NCBI GenBank assembly: GCA_963779095.1
Contig: CAVZWU010000022.1
Span: 1 to 64,000, forward strand
Direction of reading: 5' to 3'
Source of the DNA: Roseiarcus sp963779095
GTDB lineage: Bacteria; Pseudomonadota; Alphaproteobacteria; Rhizobiales; Beijerinckiaceae
DNA length: 64,000 bases
In this document: piece after piece, positions 55,897 through 64,000 of the stretch
How positions within the stretch are numbered: position 1 is the stretch's first letter
Layout: the number at the start of each line of letters is the position of its first letter
Notes under the pieces: generated by a model
Databases searched by the model: none
What the model saw: only the letters and a program-made list of their open reading frames with translations
What the model was told of the DNA's origin: nothing
Position numbers and translations under genes: made by a program

Positions 55897-56452
55897 ATGC
55901 CCGCGCCAACCGCAAAGTCAGTTCCCATCCTAACCGAACAGGCTGAGCGCGCGCAGCGCATCTTCGCGCGCCTGATCGCGGGAGACTCGATCCGGGCCAT
56001 CGCCGCCTCGGAGACCCTGAGCGTCCGACGGGTGCAGCAGATCGTCCGCGAGCAGCTTGACCGCCGCGAACTCCAACCCCGCCGACGACTTCGCGCTTCT
56101 CCAGATCGCGCGGCTCGAGCGGGCGCTCGACCTCATCGGCGCCCAGATCGACGCCGGCAAGCCTTCAGCGGCGCACGCGTTCGTCCGCATCCTCGACCAT
56201 CTGAACCGCCTCGCGCCCGACCGGCTGCGGCTCAAGGCCACATTCGAAAGGTTTAACGACGAGGTCGATAAGATGGAGGACAGGCTCGGACGCCTCGACG
56301 CCGCTCGCGAGGCTTTGGCGCTAAGACAGGCTGAAACGGCCGCGAAAGCCATGCCCGAAAACGCGACGAAACGAAATGGGCCGCAAGCCCTTGATCTCAA
56401 ACAAAATAGCGAAATGGCTGATTTGCCGCGCTTAATGATTTCAGAGACTTAA
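55897..56452 (+). pseudogene. Helix-turn-helix protein, one frameshift
   Basis: Starts MPAPTAKSVPILTEQAERAQ, with a homeodomain-like helix-turn-helix GDSIRAIAASETLSVRRVQQIVREQ. Near 56068 the frame shifts to ANPADDFALLQIARLERALD and the helical C-terminal part (AFVRILDHLNRLAPDRLRLK, then KMEDRLGRLDAAREALALR). The rejoined length is about 185 residues. Function is unknown; helix-turn-helix plus helical tail resembles phage-type small terminase or DNA-packaging proteins, but this is a weak resemblance. A degenerate copy of its helix-turn-helix lies upstream. Confidence 0.55.
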
Positions 56453-56593
56453 GGCGCACCGTGCGAAACATTTCGTTTCGCGCGGCGAAATGAGGCTCTC
56501 GGCTGAAAAGGACCAATATGAAGCAGCAGCGTCGCGCAAAAGCGCACTCAAGCCGCTGAAAACACTGGCCGATAAACTTGTGCGCAAGCCGCC
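56453..56593. other. Short gene-free spacer with a dyad
   Basis: catttcg (56469-56475) and cgaaatg (56486-56492) form a 7 bp inverted repeat. No ORF is supported here. Confidence 0.3.
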
Positions 56594-57061
56594 TCAGCCG
56601 GAAAGCAGCCCCTTCACGATCGCGCTCGCCTTGGCGAAGTCCATTTCGCCTGGATGAGCGGCCTTAAGCGCGTTGACGACCTTGCCCATGTCCTTGATGC
56701 TCCTGGCGTCGGTCGAGGCGATGGCGGCCTTGGCGGCCGCGACCACCGCCGCTTCGTCCATCTGCTTCGGCAGGAATTCGCCGATTACCGCGATCTCGGC
56801 GTTCTCCTGCTCGGCCAGCTCCTTGCGTCCGGCCTCGGCGTAGATGGCCGCAGACTCCTGACGCGATTTCACCATCTTGGTCAGGAGCGCAAGCTCGTCG
56901 GCGCGGCTCACGATCTTGCCCGCGCCGCGCGCCTCGATCTCCCGCTCCTTGAGCGCGGCCATGATGAGCCGCAGGGCCCCGACGCGAAGCTTGTCGCCGC
57001 CCTTCATCGCCTCTTTCATTCGCGTGGCCACGGCCTCGCGCAACGGCGCCGAATCGGACAT
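56594..57061 (-). CDS. GatB/YqeY domain protein
   Basis: 155 residues from ATG 57061 (MSDSAPLREAVATRMKEAMK). The family blocks GDKLRVGALRLIMAALKERE, ELALLTKMVKSRQESAAIYA and GEFLPKQMDEAAV match YqeY, a tRNA-binding domain related to the GatB tail. A role in amidotransferase function is proposed for the family but not demonstrated. Divergent from carA, an arrangement common in Hyphomicrobiales. Confidence 0.9.
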   Translation of the reverse strand: MSDSAPLREAVATRMKEAMKGGDKLRVGALRLIMAALKEREIEARGAGKIVSRADELALLTKMVKSRQESAAIYAEAGRKELAEQENAEIAVIGEFLPKQMDEAAVVAAAKAAIASTDARSIKDMGKVVNALKAAHPGEMDFAKASAIVKGLLSG

Positions 57062-57134
57062 GGGTCTCCTCGATCGTTCGATTGGGCGCGCCAAAGCTTG
57101 ACGCGCGGCGAAGGCGGCGCTTAAGCACAGCCGC

Positions 57135-58370
57135 ATGTCACGCGCAACACAGCTCCATCTGTCGCCTGGCGAAGACGCTCCATCTTCTGGCTGGCGCCCG
57201 CGCGTCGCGACCGGCGTGATCGTTCTTGCCGATGGCGCGCTGATCGAGGGCTTCGGCGTCGGCGCGACCGGCTCGGCGGTCGGCGAGATCTGCTTCAACA
57301 CGGCGATGACCGGCTACGAGGAAATCCTGACCGACCCCTCCTACGCCGCCCAGATCATCACCTTCACCTTCCCGCATATCGGAATCGTCGGCGTCAACGA
57401 CGAGGACATCGAAGCCGTCAACGCCGCCGCCGCATCGGCCGCGGTCGGCGCCGTCATGCGCGCCGACTTGTCGGGCCCGTCGAATTTTCGCGCGCGCGCG
57501 CGGCTCGACGGCTGGCTTGAAGCGCGCGGGGTCATCGGCGTCACGGGCATCGACACCCGCGCGCTGACCACGCTCATCCGCGAGCGCGGCATGCCGAACG
57601 CGGTCATCGCCCATTCGCCCGACGGCGCCTTCGACCTCGACGCGTTGCGCGCCAGGGCGGCGGCCTGGCCAGGCATCGACGGGATGGACCTCGTCCCCGC
57701 GGTCGGCTCGACGCAGCGTTCGAACTGGGACGAAACCAGCTGGACGCCGGAAATTGGTTATGGCCGGCGGCAGGCGACGCGCTTTCACGTCGTCGCGATC
57801 GACTACGGGACCAAGCGCAATATCCTCAGGCTCCTCAACGATTGCGGCTGCGCGGTGACGGTCGTTCCGGCGACCGCGAGCGCCGAGGACATTCTTGCGC
57901 TCAGGCCTGACGGGATCGTGCTTACCAACGGACCGGGCGACCCGGCGGCGACCGGCGAATATGCCGTGCCGACAATTCAGACGCTGCTAGACGCGAAGAC
58001 GCCCCTGTTCGGGGTCTGCCTCGGCCATCAGCTCCTGGGGCTTGCGGTAGGCGGCCGCACCGTCAAGATGCCGCAGGGCCATCATGGCGCCAACCATCCG
58101 GTCAAAGACTTCACCACCGGCAAGGTTGAGATCGTGTCGATGAACCACGGTTTTGCGGTCGATCGCGCGAGCCTGCCCGCGAACGCCGAGGAGACGCATG
58201 TGTCGCTGTTCGACGGCTCGAATTGCGGCATTGCGCTCGCCGACCGTCCGGCCTTCTCGGTGCAATATCACCCCGAGGCTTCGCCGGGTCCGCGCGACAG
58301 CCACTATCTCTTCCGCCGATTCGTCGAGATGATCGCCACTTCGAAGGCGAAGGCGACGCAAGCCGCTTAA
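57135..58370 (+). CDS. carA: Carbamoyl-phosphate synthase small subunit
   Basis: 411 residues. The N-terminal half has GEICFNTAMTGYEEILTDPS and GIVGVNDEDIEA. The glutaminase half has LTNGPGDPAATGEY, the Cys nucleophile in GVCLGHQLLGLA, and the His/Glu pair in QYHPEASPGPRD. It supplies ammonia from glutamine to CarB for arginine and pyrimidine synthesis. carB is not in the window. Its stop overlaps the convergent flagellar gene end by four bases. Confidence 0.95.
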   Translation: MSRATQLHLSPGEDAPSSGWRPRVATGVIVLADGALIEGFGVGATGSAVGEICFNTAMTGYEEILTDPSYAAQIITFTFPHIGIVGVNDEDIEAVNAAAASAAVGAVMRADLSGPSNFRARARLDGWLEARGVIGVTGIDTRALTTLIRERGMPNAVIAHSPDGAFDLDALRARAAAWPGIDGMDLVPAVGSTQRSNWDETSWTPEIGYGRRQATRFHVVAIDYGTKRNILRLLNDCGCAVTVVPATASAEDILALRPDGIVLTNGPGDPAATGEYAVPTIQTLLDAKTPLFGVCLGHQLLGLAVGGRTVKMPQGHHGANHPVKDFTTGKVEIVSMNHGFAVDRASLPANAEETHVSLFDGSNCGIALADRPAFSVQYHPEASPGPRDSHYLFRRFVEMIATSKAKATQAA

Positions 58371-58828
58371 GGTCCTGCTCGCCCGCGGGTGTCGCTGATC
58401 GGCGCATAGGTGAATTCCTGGACGCCGACGTCGACGATGGCGTCGGCCTTGACCCGCGCGTTGACGGCCCTGGCGATCGCCTTGCTCATCTTGGCGAGAT
58501 CGAACCGGTCGAGGTGGTCGAAGTCGATCGTGTCATCGTCGTAGACATAGCGAAACGCCTCGTCGACCAGGATCGAATCCGGCGCCATCGCCGCCGTCTT
58601 GAGGGCGCCCAGGTCGACTGTATAGCTGAGCAGCATCACCGCGTAGCCCTTGACCGCGCCGTCCTTGATGCGGGGCACGTTGATCTCATGCGTCTTGCGC
58701 GCTTCGGTCGCTCTGGCGACCGGGGCGGCCGAGCGCGCCTCGCGCATAGCGAGGACCCTGTCAGTTCCCATCTCGCCCGCGATCATTCCAGCGACCGCGG
58801 CGAGCCCGATGAGCATGGCCTTGATCAT
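58367..58828 (-). CDS. Unknown membrane-anchored protein of the flagellar cluster
   Basis: 153 residues. An N-terminal hydrophobic segment (MIKAMLIGLAAVAGMIAGEM) is followed by a soluble domain: INVPRIKDGAVKGYAVMLLS and VDVGVQEFTYAP. The arrangement, a single anchor with a small periplasmic domain, recalls FliL, but no sure match can be made by eye. Its ATG overlaps the stop of the gene upstream (ATGA), so it belongs to the flagellar transcript. Confidence 0.55.
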   Translation of the reverse strand: MIKAMLIGLAAVAGMIAGEMGTDRVLAMREARSAAPVARATEARKTHEINVPRIKDGAVKGYAVMLLSYTVDLGALKTAAMAPDSILVDEAFRYVYDDDTIDFDHLDRFDLAKMSKAIARAVNARVKADAIVDVGVQEFTYAPISDTRGRAGP

Positions 58829-59208
58829 TCCCGCGACCGCCTCCAGGCGAGGGCGGTGTAGGTTCCGTCGGACTGGCCGTCCTGGATGGCCCGGGCGATG
58901 ATCTCCGAGACTGCGTGGCAGGCTTTCAGCTGGACCGCCAGCGCTCGCCGATTGAGCTCCAGCTTGGCGTGCAGTTCTCCTAGCGCATCACGCAGCGGCC
59001 CGGACATTGTTGAGCCGCCGAGCGCCGGGACCAGGCGGTTGAGCTCAAGCAGCCCCTGGTTCTTGCTCAGGCTATAGGCCTCGTATTTGACCCGCCGGCC
59101 CTGCTCGAGGTCCCGGTTTTCCGCGTCGATGGTAGCGATCAGGCGCTCGACGATCGGCAAGGCCACGGCGGCCGCCGGCGATTGCGGTCGACGCAGCGGT
59201 TGGCTCAT
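58825..59208 (-). CDS. FlgN-like flagellar chaperone
   Basis: 127 residues, mostly helical: PIVERLIATIDAENRDLEQG, SLSKNQGLLELNRLVPALGG and LRDALGELHAKLELNRRALA follow the FlgN pattern. FlgN-type chaperones protect hook-filament junction proteins. Overlaps the rod-binding gene upstream (ATGA) and the unknown gene downstream. Inferred mostly from context and fold. Confidence 0.6.
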   Translation of the reverse strand: MSQPLRRPQSPAAAVALPIVERLIATIDAENRDLEQGRRVKYEAYSLSKNQGLLELNRLVPALGGSTMSGPLRDALGELHAKLELNRRALAVQLKACHAVSEIIARAIQDGQSDGTYTALAWRRSRE

Positions 59209-59801
59209 GTCCGTTTGCCCCCGGCGAACAGAATGGCCCCGTTGTCGAGGTCAGCGGCCGACGGCTCCGAGAGGAGGTTGGCGCTCATCTGGACGGCAGA
59301 TTCGCCAGCGGCCCTGGCGGTTTCGCCGGCGCGGCCCGACCGCGGCTCCATCTCGTGGGTGGCGAACAGGCGCCGGGCAAGGCCGAGTTTGCCGGATTTG
59401 GCGATCTGCATCGAAACCTGCTCGGCGAGCATCGATCGCCACATGTCGCCGGCCATTCCCTGGCCGAAGACGCTGGCCGTATCCTTCGGCAGGAGTTCGC
59501 CGACGAACGAATTGAGCATCATCGCCTCGAACTGGATCTTCGCCTGGCCAAGCTTGTCCGCTCCTCCCGCCGCCTCTGCGAGACGCGAGCGCGCATCGGC
59601 CGCGTTCGCAGTCTGCGATGCCATTTGCGTCGCCGCGCCGGCCGCCCGGTCCAGGTTGGCGGCAAAGTCCGCCGCAGGCGCGTTCGAGCCCGCAATCGCG
59701 TTGAGCCGTTGGGCGGCGAGGCTCGCGCGCGAAGGATCGGCGGCGCTCGCCACCTCGAGGACGACATCGGTGCGAGGATTGAAGGTCATGGGCAGCGGCA
59801 A
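59205..59801 (-). CDS. Flagellar rod-binding protein (FlgJ N-terminal domain)
   Basis: 198 residues. The conserved FlgJ-type block is KIQFEAMMLNSFVGELLPKD, followed by TASVFGQGMAGDMWRSMLAE. There is no C-terminal muramidase, as usual for alphaproteobacteria. It caps or guides assembly of the rod across the cell wall. The 35 base gap to the FliJ-like gene upstream fits one operon. Confidence 0.75.
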   Translation of the reverse strand: MPLPMTFNPRTDVVLEVASAADPSRASLAAQRLNAIAGSNAPAADFAANLDRAAGAATQMASQTANAADARSRLAEAAGGADKLGQAKIQFEAMMLNSFVGELLPKDTASVFGQGMAGDMWRSMLAEQVSMQIAKSGKLGLARRLFATHEMEPRSGRAGETARAAGESAVQMSANLLSEPSAADLDNGAILFAGGKRT

Positions 59802-59835
59802 AGTACGAGGGATGCGCCATCCTCCGCCTTAAGCC

Positions 59836-60234
59836 TTACGTCGAGCTTGCGCTTCGGAGGCCAATCGCCCGCTCGATGATCTCAGCCAGCTCCTTGCGCT
59901 CGTTCAAGCGCCGGTAGCTGAGAGATGCCGCTTCGATCGCCAGCTCGACAAGTTTGGCCCGCGTTCCCTGCGCGATCGCGCTGCGGCGCGCGCTTTCCTG
60001 CTCGCGCTCCAGCTGATCGAGCTTGAGCTGCAACGAGCGGATACGCCGCGCGATCAGACCGGCTTGAGCGCCATAGGCGATCGTGTCCGTCTCCAGCGCC
60101 TCGAAAACCGCCTTCAGATCGTCACCCAATCCCGCCTGTTGACGTTCGAGCGCATTGAGCCGCCAGCGGCCCACATCATGCATGAGCGTTTGAAACCGGC
60201 CCACGCGGGTCAGAGCATCGAGGCGTTTCTTCAT
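59836..60234 (-). CDS. FliJ-like coiled-coil flagellar protein
   Basis: 132 residues with almost continuous helix (LNALERQQAGLGDDLKAVFE, RRIRSLQLKLDQLEREQESA). Size and position right after fliR suit FliJ, the stalk-like export chaperone that interacts with FlhA and FliI. No motif proves it. Four bases separate it from the fliR stop. Confidence 0.5.
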   Translation of the reverse strand: MKKRLDALTRVGRFQTLMHDVGRWRLNALERQQAGLGDDLKAVFEALETDTIAYGAQAGLIARRIRSLQLKLDQLEREQESARRSAIAQGTRAKLVELAIEAASLSYRRLNERKELAEIIERAIGLRSASST

Positions 60235-60237
60235 TTG

Positions 60238-61029
60238 CTAGCCGGAAATGAGCCAAGCGCCGAAGCCGCTAATGAAGGCCTCGACCGCCGGCTTGATAGT
60301 GAAGTATAGCAATAGCAGGCCACCCGCCGCGACGAATGGCGTAGCGACGAAAAAGACCTGGACCTGGGGCGTGAGCCGGTTGACCAGCGCCAGCGCCAGA
60401 TTGACCACGAGCGCATAGATCACATAGGGCGAAGTGATCCTGAGCGTGAGCCGGAACGATTTGCCCAGCGCGTCGGCTATCTGTTTGAGCGCGAGCTGCG
60501 CATTGAAGTCGGCGCCGACCGGAATGACGTCGTAGGAGGCCACGAGGCCGCGCAACAGCTCCCAGTGAAGGTTGGCCGCGAACAGGAGCGCAATCGCGGC
60601 AAACGAGATTAGCGTCGCCAGGGGCGCCATTGTCCCGTCGCTTTCGATCTGAAATCCGGACGGGCTCGCAAATCCAAGCATGGAGGCTGCGCCTGTGGCC
60701 AGAGCTTCGAGTGCGAAATAGAACAATCGGGCCAGGACCCCGATCATCCCGCCAACCAGCGATTTGACGACGATCATCCTAAGGGTGAGGATCGGATCGT
60801 CGCCGAGCGCGGCGGCGGGCACGCGCTCCAACAGCAGGGGGGTCAGCGTCAGAGTCAGCGCGAGGGCGACGAACAAGCGAACCTGCGCGGGAATTTGAGT
60901 ATTCGAGAATCCAGGCGCCAGCATCAGGCAGGCGCCGATACGGCAGAACAGAATAAAGGCGCCGATCGCCGCTCTCGGCGCGAGCGCCGCGTGAGGCGCC
61001 GCCATCGCTCCGGAGACGAGCGCCGTCAT
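60238..61029 (-). CDS. fliR: Flagellar export apparatus protein FliR
   Basis: 263 residues with about six transmembrane segments: AIGAFILFCRIGACLMLAPG at the start, FALEALATGAASMLGFASPS and LISFAAIALLFAANLHWELL later. FliR is an inner-membrane core component of the flagellar type III export gate. Its ATG overlaps the end of flhA (ATGA), so the genes are translationally coupled. Confidence 0.93.
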   Translation of the reverse strand: MTALVSGAMAAPHAALAPRAAIGAFILFCRIGACLMLAPGFSNTQIPAQVRLFVALALTLTLTPLLLERVPAAALGDDPILTLRMIVVKSLVGGMIGVLARLFYFALEALATGAASMLGFASPSGFQIESDGTMAPLATLISFAAIALLFAANLHWELLRGLVASYDVIPVGADFNAQLALKQIADALGKSFRLTLRITSPYVIYALVVNLALALVNRLTPQVQVFFVATPFVAAGGLLLLYFTIKPAVEAFISGFGAWLISG

Positions 61030-63154
61030 GCGATCGCGCCCAGCGACTTCACGTCGAAGCCGCGCGCGATTTCGAGTTGTGATAAAACCGCCAGGGTAGG
61101 AAACATGCGCTCGATGATCATCCGTACGTAGGGTCGCGTCTCAGCGGCGGTAACGAGCGCGAACACGCGCCGCTCGTCCATCCGTTTGCGAATCGCGGCG
61201 GAAGCCTCGGCGGCGAACTGCTCCATCAGCCTCGGGTCGATGTCGAATTCAACCACGTCGCCCTTGGCATCGCGCTTGAGGCTTTGATGGAAGGCGAGAT
61301 CCCAGCGATTGCCGAGTTCAAGACGGCGAGCGCGCCGTCGTCGGCAAGGTCACCGCAGATCTGTTGGGAGAGACGGATGCGCACCTGCTCGGCGATCTGC
61401 TCGGGCCTTCGCGCGTGCGGCGCGACTTCCGCGACCGCCTCAAGGATGAGACTAAGATTGCGGATGGAGACGCGCTCGGCAAGCAGGAGCTTCAGGGTTG
61501 CGAGCAGCGTGGATTGCGAGATCTGCGACGGGCATATGTCGTCGAGCAGCCGTTTGTACTCGGGTTCGAGGCGATCGAGCAGCGCGCGCATGTCCTTGTA
61601 CGACAAGAGTTGTGCGAGATTGTTGTGGATGACCTCGCTCAAGTGGGTGAGCAGCACCGAGACCGGGTCGACCGGCTTGAAGCCGTTGCGCCTTGCGTCT
61701 TTGACGAACGCCTCGGGAATTGCGATCGCCCGGATGCCGAACGCGGGTTCGCGCACCTCGTCGCCCGGCAAATTGGGACGGGGGCCGTCGCCGATGATGA
61801 TGAGATGGTCCCTGGCCCGCAGTTCCTGGGTCGCAACTGCGGTTCCATGAATCTTGATCTGATAGGTTCTCGGCGCCGCCTTGATGTCGTCGGAGAGTCG
61901 AATTTCCGGAACGACGAAGCCATATTGGCGAGCAAACTTGCGCCGCATCTTGGCGATCCGTGAGCCGATCTCGTCGCGCGCGGCGAGCAACGCGGCATTG
62001 AGCTCCTTGCTCAGCACGAGTTCGATCTCGAACGACTTGAGCTGCTCCTTGATCGACGCGCGCGTTTCCGCCTTGGCCTGCTCGACCATTGCTGCGGCCT
62101 TTGCCGCCTCGGCTGCGCGGTCCCTTTCGTTGCGCCGTGGAATGGCGACGCCGACGAATGCCATCAACCCACCGATCAGCGCGAAGGGCAGGAACGGCAA
62201 GCCGGGAACGACGCCGAGGACTGCCATCGCCAGCGCAGCGAGAAAGAGCGCGTTGGGATAGCCGCTCAATTGGTCGATGACCGCCTTGTCGGCCGAGCCG
62301 CGCGTTCCGCCCTTGGCGACCAGGAGGCCGGCGGCGAGCGAAATGATGAGCGCCGGAATCTGCGTCACCAGGCCGTCGCCCACCGAGAGCTTGGTGAAGA
62401 CATCGGCCGCGGAGGCGAGCGAAAGCCCATGCCGGGTGACGCCGATGACGATGCCGCCGAAGATATTGACGGCAAGAATGATGAGGCCGGCGATCGCGTC
62501 GCCGCGAACGAATTTCGACGCGCCGTCCATCGAGCCGAAGAAGGCGCTTTCCTCCTCGAGTTCGCGCCTGCGCGCCTGCGCCACCTTCTCGTCGATGAGG
62601 CCGGCCGAGAGATCCGCGTCGATCGCCATCTGCTTGCCGGGAATGGCGTCGAGGGTAAATCGCGCCCCGACCTCGGCGATGCGGGTCGCGCCCTTGGTGA
62701 TGACAAGGAAGTTGATCGTCACCAGAATAAGGAAGACGATGATGCCGATGACAAAATCGCCGCCCATGACCAGACGGGCAAAGCCGCCGATGATGTAACC
62801 TGCCGATGTCGGTCCCTGTTCGCCGTGCGCCAGGATGAGTCGCGTCGTCGAAATGTTGAGCGCGAGCCTCAAGACCGTCGCCACCAGGAGCACGGTCGGG
62901 AAGGCCGAGAACTCGAGCGGCTTTTGGATCCACAGCGCGACCATCAGGATGAGCACGGAAAGGGCGATCGACAGCGCGAGGCCGAAGTCGATCATCACCG
63001 CCGGAACGGGAAGGAAGAACAGGCAAAGAATGAGGACGATGCCGGCGGCGAAGGCGATGTCCTTCCCGCCGCGGTTCGCGGCCGAAGGCGGCGCGGAGTA
63101 CGGGGACGGCGCACTGGCGATCGCCGCCGCAGCCGCCGTCGACACTCCCGCCAT
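61026..63154 (-). pseudogene. flhA: Flagellar export gate protein FlhA, one apparent base deletion
   Basis: The main frame begins MAGVSTAAAAAIASAPSPYS. Eight transmembrane helices occupy residues about 30-340, with VLLVATVLRLALNISTTRLIL and the conserved FHIPEP-type stretch AGLIDEKVAQARRRELEEES. The cytoplasmic domain continues to LNSAIAGIS at about 61290, where one G seems lost. The rest (AFHQSLKRDAKGDV, then VEFDIDPRLMEQFAAEASAA) is in another frame to TGA 61026. The correct protein would be about 709 residues, the family length. As written, the last 90 residues are wrong, which would impair export. A sequencing error is as likely as a mutation. Confidence 0.92.
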
Positions 63155-63370
63155 GACCCGCCCTCGCCGCTAGCCAACGCCGCCGCCCGCGGCTGACGCG
63201 AAAACAGTGTGCGGCGAACCTTGCGCGAGGATCGCTGAAGCCGGCGGATTCGCCGAGTTTGGCAAGGCGGTTGATTTGCTCGAGCCGCTCGGTTGAGATG
63301 AAAGCGCCGCCGCAATCGTGACCTGCCGAATAGGGGGCCCGTTTGCCTGCCCGAATCTCCGGAGCGAAAC
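63155..63370. other. Gene-free spacer between flhA and the hydrolase gene
   Basis: About 216 bases between divergent genes. Should contain both promoters; no convincing -35/-10 pair or dyad was seen. Confidence 0.35.
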
Positions 63371-64000
63371 ATGAGCTTGCCCATTCTAGAGAATATCGCC
63401 AAGAGCGCTCGGCATGCGACCTTCTACCTTTCGTGTGGCGCGGAGCAGGCGACGCCGATCATCTTCCTCCATGGCTGGCCGGAGTTGTCGGTCTCCTGGC
63501 GCGGACAGCTTCCGGTTTTTGCCGGCCTTGGCTTTCGCGCCGTTGCGCCTGACATGCGCGGCTACGGGCGCTCCAGCGTCCATCCGCGGCACGAGGATTA
63601 TGCGCTAGAGGAAATCGTCGCCGACATGCTCGAACTTTTGGCTTCGCTCGGGGCGGAGAAGGCGATCTGGGTCGGCCACGACTGGGGCGCGCCGGTCGTC
63701 TGGTCGATCGCACAGCACCATCAGGAACGCTGTCATGGCGTCGCCAACCTCTGCGTGCCCTATATCCCGAACGGCTTCGCGGTCGAGAACCTGATTCCGT
63801 TGGCGGACCGAAGCGTCTATCCGGTCGACAAGTTTCCGGTCGCGCAATGGGACTATCAAATGTTCTACCGCGGGAATTTTGCCGTGGCCGAGGCCGGTTT
63901 CGAGACCAATGTCGGCGCGACGGTCCGGGCGCTCTTCCGCGCCGGCATTCCCGAGGGCAGAGGCAAGCCTGCGCGCACCGCGTTCGTCAGCGCCAACCGA
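63371..64000 (+). CDS. Alpha/beta hydrolase, epoxide-hydrolase/haloalkane-dehalogenase type (runs off the window)
   Basis: 210 codons from ATG 63371 (MSLPILENIAKSARHATFYL, ribosome-binding site ggagcg), open to the last base. Oxyanion-hole motif HGWPE, then RGYGRS, and the nucleophile elbow GHDWGAPVVW with Asp as nucleophile; the cap domain begins near VPYIPNGFAVEN. Asp as nucleophile, with HGWPE, points to soluble epoxide hydrolases or dehalogenases. The catalytic acid and His lie beyond the window. The frame has no stop within the window. No obvious relation to the flagellar genes behind it. Confidence 0.85.
   Translation, partial: MSLPILENIAKSARHATFYLSCGAEQATPIIFLHGWPELSVSWRGQLPVFAGLGFRAVAPDMRGYGRSSVHPRHEDYALEEIVADMLELLASLGAEKAIWVGHDWGAPVVWSIAQHHQERCHGVANLCVPYIPNGFAVENLIPLADRSVYPVDKFPVAQWDYQMFYRGNFAVAEAGFETNVGATVRALFRAGIPEGRGKPARTAFVSANR

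Overview
The window reads as chromosomal DNA of a GC-rich alphaproteobacterium, probably Hyphomicrobiales (Rhizobiales). Pointers are a stand-alone F1 ATP synthase operon (atpH-A-G-D-C without the Fo genes), PHB synthesis genes, a DUF1127 protein, UbiK, a BjaI/RpaI-like LuxI with its LuxR, a PEP-CTERM protein, and a flagellar block ending in fliR-flhA. The genus cannot be fixed from the sequence.

Layout. 1-5960: a three-layer nest of mobile DNA. An IS630-type transposase gene is cut by an IS21 element, whose istB is cut by a 2.6 kb serine-recombinase element. 6.0-9.1 kb: a class III CoA-transferase gene and an IS1380 element with a broken transposase. 9.3-15.4 kb: phaB, phaA, a decayed ArsR gene with its SRPBCC partner, a PEP-CTERM protein, and an ArsR-methyltransferase/metF operon with a promoter and palindrome at its start. 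15.7-23.9 kb: luxI/luxR, a CYP153-like P450, dienelactone hydrolase, an EamA transporter, a LysR regulator, DUF1127 and malate synthase. 24.1-29.9 kb: two inverted copies of a ~102 bp MITE, a 20-residue-repeat protein truncated by an IS1595 element, tRNA-Gly, lepA, and a frameshifted unknown gene whose 3' end runs into one MITE. 30.4-33.8 kb: katG and divergent oxyR. 34.0-39.6 kb: the atp operon, with two foreign-looking guest genes fitted into its gene junctions. 39.7-46.6 kb: small housekeeping genes, IS5 and IS110 elements, and a heavily decayed glnE. 46.6-53.4 kb: sensor kinase, response regulator, HtrA protease, rpmF, a YbjN protein, ubiK and an alcohol dehydrogenase. 53.4-56.5 kb: a secreted beta-helix protein and degenerate copies of neighbouring sequence. 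56.6-64.0 kb: yqeY, carA, a flagellar cluster ending in fliR and flhA, and the start of an alpha/beta hydrolase running off the window.

Most striking points. (1) The recombinase element has a short accessory gene with no start codon in the integrated state. If the two element ends are joined across their shared 7 bp core (gtcgccg), an ATG and ribosome-binding site at the right end come into frame with it. The predicted 2.6 kb circle would then be almost wholly coding, each gene's stop overlapping the next gene's start. (2) The atp operon holds a lipoprotein-type gene between atpA and atpG, and a small zinc-ribbon ORF between atpG and atpD. Both are less GC-rich than the atp genes and overlap the upstream stop codon by one base. 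(3) A MITE supplies the last codons and stop of an unknown gene.

Indels need care. atpD and the flhA 3' end each carry one apparent single-base indel, which may be sequence error. glnE has about seven or more while its neighbours are clean, so it is probably a true pseudogene. All functional calls come from reading the sequence and from family knowledge; no search was run.
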